Origin: Phycisphaeraceae bacterium
GTDB taxonomy: Bacteria; Planctomycetota; Phycisphaerae; Phycisphaerales; Phycisphaeraceae
Direction: 5' to 3'
Length of the DNA stretch: 12,214 nt
Assembly (NCBI GenBank): GCA_003552605.1
Contig: PUNN01000298.1
Location: 1 to 12,214, forward strand
The position numbers and the translations under genes were made by a program. Shown one piece after another: positions 1 to 6,893 of the stretch (position 1 is the stretch's first letter; each line of letters opens with the position of its first letter). The notes beneath the pieces are model-generated. The model worked only from the letters and a program-made list of their open reading frames with translations, had not been told where the DNA came from and ran no database searches.

Positions 1-16
1 AACGCCGCTTACCGGC

Positions 17-436
17 TCAACTTCGGCTCGTACCACGCCTGTAGCCGGCAAGCTCGATCAATGCGCGTGCGCGGCGGGCGGTGCGTTCGCGCGCGGCCAC
101 CTCCTCATCGCTAAGCGCCCGCCGCGCCTGGGCTTCGGCAAGCATCGCCTGAGCCTCGCTACGGTCGGCATCTTCCTCGGCGACCGCTTCGCTCGTCAAC
201 AGGGTCAACCGATCCTCCTTCATCTGTGCAAACCCGCCGCCGATGAAGTACCACTGCGTCCGGCCCTCGGGCAGGTCCAGTCGCAGCAGGCCCTCGCCGA
301 GTTTCACCAACAGCGGCGCCCGCCGGGGCAACAGGCCGATCTGGCCATCCCAGGCAGGGATGGAGGCGTGGGCGACCGGCTGATCAAAGACCTGGGCGTC
401 CGGTGTAATCAGTGTGCAAAGCAGTGATTCGGCCAC
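17..436 (-). CDS. atpC: F1F0 ATP synthase epsilon subunit
   Basis: This is the epsilon subunit of the F-type ATP synthase central stalk, which links gamma to the c-ring and can inhibit ATP hydrolysis. The 139-residue product has the family layout: an N-terminal beta-sandwich (LITPDAQVF, then IPAWDGQIGLLPRRAPLL, then a GGGFAQ strand) and a C-terminal helical hairpin rich in Ala, Glu and Arg. I chose the GTG start at 436 because AGGAG lies 8 bases upstream and the product begins VAESLLCTLITPD, as in homologues. The in-frame ATG at 490 would add 18 unlikely residues and falls inside the predicted promoter. In most bacteria atpC follows atpD, but no atpD lies upstream here, and the neighbour is a divergent channel gene. 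Whether other atp genes follow beyond the left edge cannot be seen. Family call is firm. Confidence 0.93.
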   Translation of the reverse strand: MAESLLCTLITPDAQVFDQPVAHASIPAWDGQIGLLPRRAPLLVKLGEGLLRLDLPEGRTQWYFIGGGFAQMKEDRLTLLTSEAVAEEDADRSEAQAMLAEAQARRALSDEEVAARERTARRARALIELAGYRRGTSRS

Positions 437-454
437 GATCTTCACTCCTGTGAA

Positions 455-478
455 GGCGGTGATTCTAAGCTCACCGCC
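455..478. repeat. Perfect 8-bp inverted repeat over the atpC -10 element
   Basis: GGCGGTGA (455-462) and TCACCGCC (471-478) are perfect reverse complements separated by 8 bases. The predicted -10 hexamer of atpC (462-467) sits mostly in the spacer, and the left arm (455-462) covers the predicted transcription start. A dyad in this position is typical of a repressor operator. Because it straddles the likely start site, it is more plausibly a DNA site than an RNA hairpin. No regulator family is recognised. Confidence 0.4.
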
Positions 479-490
479 GCATTCTGCCAA
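462..490 (-). promoter_or_regulatory. Predicted sigma70-type promoter for atpC
   Basis: Read on the minus strand, TTGGCA (485-490) is separated by exactly 17 bases from TAGAAT (462-467). Each hexamer matches the consensus at five of six positions. Transcription would begin near 455, giving a leader of about 19 bases that contains the AGGAG of atpC. This supports atpC being the first gene of its transcript. Found by eye, with no experimental support. Confidence 0.6.
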
Positions 491-603
491 CCATACTCAC
501 CTCAAGATTGACGATGCGGCTACGGACATCATGCCTCAGACAATGGTGCTCCATCATCAGCGGACGGTATGATCGGAGACTCCCGAGGTCCGGGGCATCG
601 TGT

Positions 604-711
604 ATGCCCACGGCATGGTACGGGCGGGGCTCCCCGCCGCGGGTACCAGCCGGCAGGGGTGAGCCGGTTCGCGCCCCGACCACCTGTCATCTGGCCGGGA
701 ACGATCCGGCC
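604..711. other. Run of four stem-loops, possible structured leader or small RNA
   Basis: Four inverted repeats follow one another. ATGCC/GGCAT occupies 604-608 and 612-616. A compound hairpin spans 616-648, with TGGTAC/GTACCA outside a 7-bp GGCGGGG/CCCCGCC stem (623-629 with 632-638). CCGGC/GCCGG occupies 650-654 and 663-667. GGCCGG/CCGGCC occupies 693-698 and 706-711. They lie 80 to 190 bases upstream of the FNT start. Short stems are common in GC-rich DNA, so only the compound hairpin is clearly strong. The region does not match any riboswitch, SRP RNA or tRNA that I recognise. Confidence 0.3.
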
Positions 712-791
712 GTTCATTGGCCGCCTTCGATCAGGGGGAACACGGATTAGCATATCGCAACACGGCCCCCCGCTACCCGGAGCTTGCCCTG

Positions 792-1664
792 ATGGAATCC
801 CCCACGCCAACCGAAACTTCCCGCCGCCTGTTCGGGCTCGATGCCTACGCCCCGACTGAGATCGTCGAACGCATCCAGACACAGGGCATCGAGAATGCAC
901 ACCTTTCAGCGCTGACCAAAATCATGCTCGGGATGGTGGGTGGCGGGCTGATCGGCCTTGGTGCGATGGGCCAGACGCTGATGGTGGCCGACCCCGCCCT
1001 CGGAGATGGTCTCGGGCGAATCCTCGGCGGGGTCGCGTTTGCCATGGGTTACCTCGCCGCGTTCACCGCGGGCGCGGCGGTGTTTACCACCAACGTCCTG
1101 CTGGTGATGACCTGGGCGGCGAGGCAGATTCCCGGAAGGTTGCTGCTGCGAAACTGGGGTCTGGTCCTGCTGGCCAACGCCATCGGTGGCGGGGGATTGG
1201 CCTTCATGGTGGTCGCCTCCGGCCAACCGATGATGCACGATGGGGCCATCGCCGAGCAGATCGCCGCCACCGCCACGAGCAAGGCCGGCGAGACGCTGAT
1301 TCAGGCATTCTTCAAGGGCATGATCGGCAATGTGCTGATCTGCATCGGCGCATGGATCGCCATGGCCGGCCGCTCGGTAACCGACAAGATGATCGGCCCA
1401 CTGCTGCCGATCGCCCTGCTGCCGATTGCCGATTTCGAGCACGCGGTGGGCAACCTTTATTACTTCCAGGTCGCGGGCTACATGAGCCTGTTTCAACCGT
1501 CATGGGCCGGAGCGGAAGGGCTCGATATCGCGCCGCTGCATATCCTGCGGAACATGGTTGCGGTGATTGCGGGCAACATCGTGGGGGGTGGATTACTCGT
1601 CGGCCTCGTCTATTACGTGGTCTACCGGCGCTCGGCGCTCAACGGTGGCGCAAGTGAGCGTTGA
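792..1664 (+). CDS. Formate/nitrite transporter (FNT) family channel
   Basis: This is an inner-membrane channel of the FNT family, which as pentamers passes small monovalent anions such as formate or nitrite. The 290-residue product has six hydrophobic segments (roughly 44-66, 77-106, 119-144, 172-193, 202-222 and 252-278). Family signatures include FTTNVLLV (98-105) at the position of the FocA omega-loop threonine, FFKGMIGNVLIC (173-184), FEHAVGN (215-221) with the conserved pore histidine at 217, and a GNIVGGGLLVG ending (261-271). I chose ATG 792 because GGAG lies 9 bases upstream; an upstream in-frame ATG at 717 has no such site. The substrate cannot be assigned, and no formate or nitrite enzyme lies nearby. 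The gene converges with the methyltransferase gene across 147 bases in which no clear terminator was seen. Confidence 0.9.
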   Translation: MESPTPTETSRRLFGLDAYAPTEIVERIQTQGIENAHLSALTKIMLGMVGGGLIGLGAMGQTLMVADPALGDGLGRILGGVAFAMGYLAAFTAGAAVFTTNVLLVMTWAARQIPGRLLLRNWGLVLLANAIGGGGLAFMVVASGQPMMHDGAIAEQIAATATSKAGETLIQAFFKGMIGNVLICIGAWIAMAGRSVTDKMIGPLLPIALLPIADFEHAVGNLYYFQVAGYMSLFQPSWAGAEGLDIAPLHILRNMVAVIAGNIVGGGLLVGLVYYVVYRRSALNGGASER

Positions 1665-1811
1665 GCGGGCCCGATCGTCGCATTCACCGGCACGAGTCGG
1701 ATGAAGTGACAACCACCACCGGGGGCGCTTTGCCGGCATGGCCGTTGCGCCACAGACTGTGCCTGCTTCCGGACCACCGCCGTGTTCGTCAGGAGCCTGC
1801 CGCTTTCTGCT

Positions 1812-2456
1812 TCAGAGGCTGTGTGACTCACCGCGATGGCCTCGCCGTCGCAGGATCGCGCGCCAGGCCAGGTGAGTGGGGCGGCCATCGTTGCCGCTGA
1901 AACGGGTGCGCTCGAGGCGGTGCAGCTCGAAGACCGGCTCAGTCGGTTCGATGATGTCGCGGGCGCTGAGCTGCGGGGGCCCCTGCTCCTCGACGCTGCG
2001 CGGCTGATCAATATTGCCGCAGAGAAGGAGCCACCAGCCCCCGGGCTTCATCGCCTCGGCCACGCAACGGGCCATCAGCGGCCGCTGCGATGCAGTCAGA
2101 CTGTGATAACACCCGCGGTCGAGGGCCAGCGCCACCGTCTCCGCCGGCACCGGCAGCGGTTCAACGATACTCGCAGCGATAAAATGCACATTCACCAGCC
2201 CCGCCTCGGCAGCCAGTTGCCGCGCCCTGCCCGCGGCCGTGGGGGCAATGTCGACCCCGAGCACATTGAACCCTTCACGCCCGAGCCAGAAGGCGTTGTC
2301 GCCATAACCACAACCGAGGTCAACTGCCATGCCGGAGCCGATGTCGAGATCGCCGATCAGTTCCGTCAACTGCGGCTCTGGCCGGCCGGCATTCCAGGGA
2401 TGGTTGCCATCCTGGTAACGCTGGTCCCAGGTTTGCGCATCATCGGTCTGTGCCAT
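1812..2456 (-). CDS. Class I SAM-dependent methyltransferase, TPMT/thiol methyltransferase-like
   Basis: The 214-residue product is a cytosolic Rossmann-fold methyltransferase. Its opening WDQRYQDGNHPWNAGRPEPQL is the hallmark W..RY..G..PW..G.P.P seen in thiopurine/thiol S-methyltransferases and TehB-like proteins. The SAM-binding motif I is VDLGCGYGDN (45-54), with an acidic Asp69 at the end of the next strand (VLGVDIAP). LDRGCYHSL (112-120) corresponds to the family's DRG..H motif. Likely acceptors are thiols or similar soft nucleophiles such as tellurite or selenite, but the substrate cannot be read from sequence. I chose ATG 2456, preceded by AGGGAG 11 bases upstream; a longer ORF from 2531 would overlap the AbgT gene. 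It lies 44 bases downstream of that gene on the same strand and probably shares its transcript. Confidence 0.88.
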   Translation of the reverse strand: MAQTDDAQTWDQRYQDGNHPWNAGRPEPQLTELIGDLDIGSGMAVDLGCGYGDNAFWLGREGFNVLGVDIAPTAAGRARQLAAEAGLVNVHFIAASIVEPLPVPAETVALALDRGCYHSLTASQRPLMARCVAEAMKPGGWWLLLCGNIDQPRSVEEQGPPQLSARDIIEPTEPVFELHRLERTRFSGNDGRPTHLAWRAILRRRGHRGESHSL

Positions 2457-2500
2457 TGTCGTGATCGCTCCCTGATAAGCAGGACATTCGTAGTAACCTT

Positions 2501-4342
2501 TCACGGTGCCGCCGCGGCGACGTCGTACCACAGTTGTCCATCAACACCCAGCGGCAGGCCGAGCGCCATCCACACCAGCAGTAGCAGCGTCCAGACCACG
2601 GTGAACACGAGTGTATAAGGAAACATCGTGGCGATGAGCGTGCCGATGCCCGCACCGGGGATGTACTGCCGCATCACCATGAGGATGATGATGAGGTAGG
2701 CGTTCAGCGGGGTGATGATGTTGCTGACTGAATCCCCGATCCGGTAGGCGGCCTGTGTCAGCTCGGGGCTGATACCCACAAGCATGAACATGGGCACGAA
2801 GATGGGCGCGAACAATGCGTACTTGGCGCTCATCGAGCCCATGAAAAGGTTGAAGACCAGCGTGACCAGGATGAACGCCACGATCAGCAGCGCGGGGCCT
2901 GCTTCAAGTTGGCCCAGCCACTGTCCGCCCGCCGTGGCCAGCACGCGGTCGAGGCCCGAGTAGCTGAAGTGGTTGATGAACTGTGCAGCGACGAAGGCGA
3001 GCACGATGATCGGCGCCATGGCGGCCATGGCATCGATCATCAGCTTTGCCACATCCCGGTCGTTGCGGAGGTGCCCGAGCACCACCCCGTAGACGATGCC
3101 GGGGATGATGAAGATGAAAAAGAGCATGGGCACGATGGCCTCGACCCACCGGTCAAAGGCCGCGCCGCCGCCGTGCAGGGGCATGCCGGGCACGAGGATC
3201 ATGGCCAGAAATCCTGCGAGAGTCAGCACCATCGCCGCCCCGGCCGCGGTGAGCCCACGGCGTTCATCGCGCCCGAGGCTGTTGGTTTCGCCTTGCCCCG
3301 TGAACTGGTCCGTCGCGGCCCGCGGCGGCCCGCCTTCTTCGGGCGGTTTTCCTTCGAGCCGTCGCTCGACATACCGCGCCGTGACGAACCAGCCGGTGAG
3401 CGTGATCACCACCGTCGACGCGATGAGGAACCACCAGTTACTCGCCGGGTTCACAGCGTAGTCCGGGTCGATCACCGCCGCGCCCTGCGTCGACAGGGAA
3501 GCGAGCATCGGATCGAGCCCGGTGATGAACAGGTTCGCATTGAACCCCGCCGAAACACCTGCGAAAACCGCCGCGATCCCCGCCAGCGGCGACCGTCCCA
3601 TGGCCAGGTACAGTGCCGCGGCCAGCGGCGGCAACACCACGTAACCCGCATCCGTGCCCAGTGAACTCATCACCCCGATGAAGAACACCGCGGGCGTCAG
3701 CAGCCGGCCCGGCACGATGAGCATGAACCCTTTCAACAGCGCCCCGATCAGGCCCGTCCGCTCGGCCACCCCGATGCCGAGCATGCCCACAAGCACGATG
3801 CCCAGCGGCGGGAACGTGACGAAGTTCTCCACCATGTGGCTCAGCGCCCAGAAAATGCCATCAGCGGTGAGCAGGCTGCGCACCGCGTGGATGCGCGGCT
3901 CATCGAACTCGACCATTCGAACCTTCGGCTCACCATCAGCATCGCGCACCACCTCGGACTTCGGCTCGCCCGTGTGCTCATCGAGCACCGGCTCACCCGC
4001 TTCATCCCTGACAATGCGGGTGACGAACTGCTCCCGTTGCTCACGGACCACGTCCCATTCGAGGCGAGGCTCCCCCGTCGCGGGGTCGATCACGGGCTTC
4101 TGCTTCGGCTTGCCGGTGTCTGGATCAAGGACCGGCTCGCCCTGCTCATCCTTCAGGGGCTCGGTGACGGGCACAGGACGCCGCTCGGTGACCTGCCAGT
4201 CCAGCACGTCCCCGAGATGCGACAACCCCATCACCAGCACGGTGGCGATGATGAACAGGGTGATCGGGTCCGGCAGCCGGTTGCCGACCCGCTCGATGCG
4301 CTCGAGGATGCTGAATCGCCCTTGCCGGGCCCCATCGCTCAT
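2501..4342 (-). CDS. AbgT-family transporter with an enlarged periplasmic loop
   Basis: This is an inner-membrane ion-coupled transporter of the AbgT family, known for p-aminobenzoyl-glutamate uptake (AbgT) and sulfonamide/folate-metabolite efflux (MtrF, YdaH). Recognisable stretches are the first membrane segment after NRLPDPITLF (21-30), VGMLGIGVAERTGLIG (185-200), SSLGTDAGYVVLPPL (226-240), GVSAGFNANLFITGLD (262-277) and, near the C-terminus, a SNIITPLNAY hairpin motif. The length is 613 residues against about 500 for characterised members. The excess is explained by a repetitive charged insert at about 61-150 between the first two membrane helices. ATG 4342 was chosen because GGAG lies 9 bases upstream. 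A promoter is predicted at 4371-4399. The downstream methyltransferase gene likely forms an operon with it. Direction of transport and substrate are unknown. Confidence 0.9.
   Translation of the reverse strand: MSDGARQGRFSILERIERVGNRLPDPITLFIIATVLVMGLSHLGDVLDWQVTERRPVPVTEPLKDEQGEPVLDPDTGKPKQKPVIDPATGEPRLEWDVVREQREQFVTRIVRDEAGEPVLDEHTGEPKSEVVRDADGEPKVRMVEFDEPRIHAVRSLLTADGIFWALSHMVENFVTFPPLGIVLVGMLGIGVAERTGLIGALLKGFMLIVPGRLLTPAVFFIGVMSSLGTDAGYVVLPPLAAALYLAMGRSPLAGIAAVFAGVSAGFNANLFITGLDPMLASLSTQGAAVIDPDYAVNPASNWWFLIASTVVITLTGWFVTARYVERRLEGKPPEEGGPPRAATDQFTGQGETNSLGRDERRGLTAAGAAMVLTLAGFLAMILVPGMPLHGGGAAFDRWVEAIVPMLFFIFIIPGIVYGVVLGHLRNDRDVAKLMIDAMAAMAPIIVLAFVAAQFINHFSYSGLDRVLATAGGQWLGQLEAGPALLIVAFILVTLVFNLFMGSMSAKYALFAPIFVPMFMLVGISPELTQAAYRIGDSVSNIITPLNAYLIIILMVMRQYIPGAGIGTLIATMFPYTLVFTVVWTLLLLVWMALGLPLGVDGQLWYDVAAAAP
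3893..4162 (-). repeat. GEP-type degenerate repeats encoded in the AbgT-family gene
   Basis: Residues 61-150 of the transporter contain four imperfect copies of an Asp/Glu-rich unit of the form D-x-x-G-E-P followed by a D/TG-x-P-K half. The copies begin near residues 65 (DEQGEPVLDPDTGKPK), 86 (DPATGEPR), 113 (DEAGEPVLDEHTGEPK) and 134 (DADGEPK). The first and third are nearly the same, suggesting duplication. The stretch lies after the first transmembrane helix, so it should be periplasmic. It is acidic and likely flexible. Confidence 0.7.
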
Positions 4343-4370
4343 TGGCGGCCACTCCACTGATCGCTCCCGG

Positions 4371-4399
4371 ATTATCGGGACGGCTGCCACGAGCCGCAA
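4371..4399 (-). promoter_or_regulatory. Predicted promoter for the AbgT/methyltransferase pair
   Basis: On the minus strand TTGCGG (4394-4399) lies 17 bases upstream of GATAAT (4371-4376). The -10 matches consensus at five of six positions, while the -35 matches only its TTG. Transcription would start near 4364, leaving a leader of about 22 bases containing the GGAG used by the AbgT-family gene. Confidence 0.45.
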
Positions 4400-4637
4400 C
4401 GGACATACCGGCGGCCCGCCATGGTGCCGCGATCGGACCGTCGGAAACGGGTCAGCGCCCCACCTCGCGGACCGGCATTCGGCACATCAGCCGCGGGAAT
4501 AGCCCATGCCGGGAACCCGGGTCACGGCCCCTCATGGCCATCGGCTGCGGACACAGTCCAGAAGCCGGCGACCATGCCACCGAGGTTTGCCGCTGCATTC
4601 GTTCGCCCTGCGGTTCGCCCGGGGCGACATTTGCAGG

Positions 4638-4643
4638 GATAAT
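4638..4643 (+). promoter_or_regulatory. Possible -10 element just before the HDAC-family gene
   Basis: GATAAT matches the -10 consensus at five of six positions and ends 7 bases before ATG 4651, so transcription could begin at or next to the start codon and give a leaderless message. No good -35 hexamer lies 16-18 bases upstream (TTCGCC at 4614-4619 is the nearest, 18 bases away). The overlapping AGGGA at 4635-4639 could instead be a ribosome binding site, so the call is weak. Confidence 0.25.
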
Positions 4644-4650
4644 CCCGTCG

Positions 4651-5637
4651 ATGCGAACCGGCATGGTCTACGACAAGCGCTTTCTCGAGCACGACACCGG
4701 CCCGAGTCATCCTGAACGCGCGGCCCGGCTGGAAGCGATCGTCGAGCGATTGCACCGCGATCGCCTGTGGGAGCAACTGATCCACCTGCCGGTAAGGCCC
4801 GCCGACCCCGAGTGGGTGCTCGCGGTCCACGATCAGGCCTATGTGGAACGCATCAGAATGGCCTGCGAACGGGGCGCCCGCTTCGTGGATGTGGCCGATT
4901 CGGCCATCTGCCCGAGCAGTTACGAGGTGGCCCTGCTCGCCGTGGGGGGTACGCTCTGCGCCGTCGATGCCGTCATGGGCGGCACCGTGGACACCGCCTT
5001 CTGCGCCGTTCGGCCACCCGGCCATCACGCCGAACGCGATGCCTCGATGGGCTTCTGCCTGCTGAACAACGTCGCGATCGCGGCTGAATATCTGCAACAC
5101 CGACACGGCCTGCGGCGGATTGCCATTGTCGACTTCGATGTCCATCACGGCAACGGCACGCAGCATATCTTCGAGCAGTGCCCGGAGGTGCTGTTCATCA
5201 GCATGCACGAGCATCCGACTTTCCTCTACCCCGGCAGCGGCTTCGCCTGGGAGCAGGGCCGGGAGCGGGGCTCGGGCCACACGCTCAACCTCCCCGTCGA
5301 ACCGGGCGCGGGCGATGATGTGTTCCAAGCGTTGATGGAATTGCGGGTGGTGCCGGCGATCAATGCCTTCGAGCCGCAGTTCATCCTCCTCAGCGCCGGG
5401 TTCGACGCGAGCGAGCATGATCCGCTGGCTCATCTGTGCCTGTCGGTACGCGGCTATGAAAAGCTCACGCAACGGCTGATGCAACTGGCGCATCGCCACT
5501 GCGATGGCAACCTCGTTTCGTGCCTCGAAGGCGGGTACGATCTGCGTGCGCTTGCCGAGTGCGCCGCCGCGCACGTGGCCTGCCTGATGAGCGACCCGGG
5601 CGAAGACTCGCTCATGTCGCTGAAAGCCGGACTATGA
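4651..5637 (+). CDS. Histone deacetylase family zinc amidohydrolase (class II/HDAH-like)
   Basis: This is a zinc-dependent enzyme of the arginase/deacetylase fold. Bacterial members remove acetyl or similar acyl groups from polyamines, small amides or protein lysines. The 328-residue product is a complete single catalytic domain: TGPSHPERAARL (16-27), RPPGHHA (121-127) with the catalytic His pair 125-126, GFCLLNNVAIAA (134-145), VDFDVHHGNGTQ (160-171) supplying metal ligands Asp163 and His165, LSAGFDASEHDPLA (247-260) with the third ligand Asp252, and LEGGYDL (292-298) with the transition-state Tyr296. All expected active-site residues are present. ATG 4651 was chosen (AGGGA 11 bases upstream); ATG 4663 is also possible. 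The natural substrate is unknown, and polyamine or acetoin-related roles are only family possibilities. It precedes the cysteine-cluster genes by 160 bases. Confidence 0.92.
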   Translation: MRTGMVYDKRFLEHDTGPSHPERAARLEAIVERLHRDRLWEQLIHLPVRPADPEWVLAVHDQAYVERIRMACERGARFVDVADSAICPSSYEVALLAVGGTLCAVDAVMGGTVDTAFCAVRPPGHHAERDASMGFCLLNNVAIAAEYLQHRHGLRRIAIVDFDVHHGNGTQHIFEQCPEVLFISMHEHPTFLYPGSGFAWEQGRERGSGHTLNLPVEPGAGDDVFQALMELRVVPAINAFEPQFILLSAGFDASEHDPLAHLCLSVRGYEKLTQRLMQLAHRHCDGNLVSCLEGGYDLRALAECAAAHVACLMSDPGEDSLMSLKAGL

Positions 5638-5797
5638 TGGGGACCGGAGGCGACGTGTTCATGGAACCGGTACGCCCAGCCCGCGCAGGGCTGGCATGGC
5701 CCGTTGCACCTTCGGGGCGAGGGATCGGCCTTCAAGAAGGATTTGTGCCTCTGGACACCCCTGCGTCGATCGAGTGAACTGGAGATGATTGCGACCC

Positions 5798-6301
5798 ATG
5801 CCTGAGCCCTCTGTCACCCCTGCCCCCCCCACGCGGCGTGAACGCTGGTACGCCGAGGGGCTGCGATTCACCTGCACCCAGTGTGGTAATTGCTGCACCG
5901 GCCCACCCGGTTACGTCTGGTTCTCCCCCCGGGAAGCCGAGGCGATGGCCGAATACCTCGAGATGGACGTCAAGACGTTCCTGAAGACTCACGCCAGACC
6001 GGTTTCCGGTCACTGGACTCTTGATGAACGCCGCACCGAACATGGTTACGACTGCATCTTCCTGAAACGGGACGAGCAGGGCCGGGCCCTTTGCGGCATC
6101 TACCCGGTCCGGCCCACGCAGTGCCGCACCTGGCCGTTCTGGCCGGAGAACCTCGCCTCAGCGCGGCGGTGGCGCCAGGTCGCCCGCAATTGTCCCGGTG
6201 TCGCCCTCGGGCTCGAGGGGCAGGGCCGGTTCTATCCGCTCGAACAGATCCGGATCATCCGCGACAACACCCCGGGCGATCCGAGCCCCGACCCTGACTG
6301 A
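5798..6301 (+). CDS. YkgJ/UPF0153 family cysteine-cluster protein
   Basis: The 167-residue product belongs to the YkgJ (UPF0153) family of putative zinc- or iron-binding proteins, whose biochemical role is unsettled. It shows the signature C26-x2-C29-x2-C32-C33 (TCTQCGNCC), then Cys86, Cys99 and Cys109 within the CGIYPVRPTQCRTWPFWP region, and a final Cys132 (NCPG), giving eight cysteines able to bind a metal or an iron-sulfur cluster. There is no signal peptide or membrane segment, so it should be cytosolic. ATG 5798 was chosen on family length; GGAG is 13 bases upstream, so a TTG at 5789 (4 bases from GGAG) is a fair alternative. Only 16 bases separate it from the next gene, a distant member of the same family, so the two are likely co-transcribed. 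Confidence 0.87.
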   Translation: MPEPSVTPAPPTRRERWYAEGLRFTCTQCGNCCTGPPGYVWFSPREAEAMAEYLEMDVKTFLKTHARPVSGHWTLDERRTEHGYDCIFLKRDEQGRALCGIYPVRPTQCRTWPFWPENLASARRWRQVARNCPGVALGLEGQGRFYPLEQIRIIRDNTPGDPSPDPD

Positions 6302-6317
6302 TCGTGATGGTGCGTTG

Positions 6318-6893
6318 ATGCTCCACCCCGCCCGGCCAACCCCGGCTCAGGTCGAGCCCTGGCCCACCCTCGCCGCGGCCGTGCAGCGGCCTGAGGTAAC
6401 CGCGGCCCTGCAATCGCTGTACGATGACTTCGACAGCCACATTGCCGCCGGCCCGGCCAGATGCGAAGGCAGCGGCAGGTGTTGCCACTTCGAGGCCTAC
6501 GGGCACCGCCTCTACGTCACCGGTCTCGAGGTGGCGTGGTTCCGACATCGCCTTGCCGGGCAGTCTCCCGCCCGGCCCGGGGAACAAGCCGCACAGCCCG
6601 CGCCTGACACCGGTGGTCTCGCATCAGGCGAGACGACGATCGCGCTGCCCCTGCTCGGCGAACCCACTACGATGGCCGCGCCCGGCTGTCCATTCCAGCA
6701 CGACCGCCAGTGCACCGTCCACCCCATCCGCCCGATGGGCTGCCGCATTTACTTCTGCCAGGAGGGCACCGAGCAGTGGCAGCAGTCGCTCTATGAAGCG
6801 TTTCAAACGCAATTACGAGACCTTCACGAGCAACACCGCCTGCCATACCTTTATCTGGAGTGGCGGCAAGGCCTTGCAGAAACGTCGCCTTGA
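6318..6893 (+). CDS. Second YkgJ-like cysteine-cluster protein
   Basis: The 191-residue product has a looser version of the same cysteine cluster: C49-x5-C55-C56 (CEGSGRCCHF), then after a Pro/Ala-rich linker (about 81-118) a CPFQHDRQCTVHPIRPMGCR block (124-143) with Cys124, Cys132 and Cys142, followed by Cys147. The C-x7-C-x-V/I-H/Y-P-I-R-P-x-x-C arrangement is diagnostic of the family. It differs from its upstream neighbour in spacing and length, so the two are divergent paralogues and not a recent duplication. No signal peptide or membrane helix is visible, so it should be cytosolic. ATG 6318 has no strong ribosome binding site, consistent with translation coupled to the gene ending 16 bases before it. 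Function is unknown; metal binding is inferred. Confidence 0.85.
   Translation: MLHPARPTPAQVEPWPTLAAAVQRPEVTAALQSLYDDFDSHIAAGPARCEGSGRCCHFEAYGHRLYVTGLEVAWFRHRLAGQSPARPGEQAAQPAPDTGGLASGETTIALPLLGEPTTMAAPGCPFQHDRQCTVHPIRPMGCRIYFCQEGTEQWQQSLYEAFQTQLRDLHEQHRLPYLYLEWRQGLAETSP

Larger units (their letters stand above)
437..791. other. Divergent intergenic region between atpC and the FNT channel gene
   Basis: This 355-base region holds no convincing gene. The short ORFs in it overlap on both strands, are rich in Arg, Pro and Gly, and resemble no family. It contains the atpC promoter and dyad (455-490), a run of stem-loops (604-711), and a TATGAT hexamer (568-573) that could be a -10 element for plus-strand transcription, although no good -35 lies at the right distance. 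No FNR-type box (TTGAT-N4-ATCAA) was seen, although FNT genes are often under anaerobic control. Confidence 0.5.
4343..4650. other. Divergent intergenic region between AbgT and HDAC-family genes
   Basis: This 308-base region has no supported gene; an in-frame extension of the deacetylase ORF runs through it but lacks family similarity. It holds the predicted AbgT-side promoter (4371-4399), a short CCGGG/CCCGG hairpin (4509-4513 with 4516-4520), and a GATAAT hexamer (4638-4643) close to the deacetylase start. Confidence 0.5.

Noticed and set aside
660..690. A GGTTCG-type stretch followed by an ACCA, resembling a tRNA T-loop and 3' end.
   Set aside because: No matching T-stem, anticodon arm or acceptor stem could be built around it.
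508..900. Overlapping ORFs on both strands between atpC and the FNT gene.
   Set aside because: Products are Arg/Pro/Gly-rich without any motif, as expected of open frames in GC-rich non-coding DNA; they also cross the stem-loop region.
1665..1811. A terminator between the convergent FNT and methyltransferase genes.
   Set aside because: Only a 4-bp TGGC/GCCA stem and no T-run were found.
4522..5574. A 350-codon minus-strand ORF opposite the deacetylase gene.
   Set aside because: It is the antisense shadow of a gene with every catalytic motif intact; its own translation shows no family features.
5634..5777. A 47-codon ORF whose ATG overlaps the stop of the deacetylase gene (ATGA).
   Set aside because: The product is low in complexity and unlike any family, no ribosome binding site decides it, and an opposite-strand ORF of similar length covers the same stretch; only the overlap favours it.
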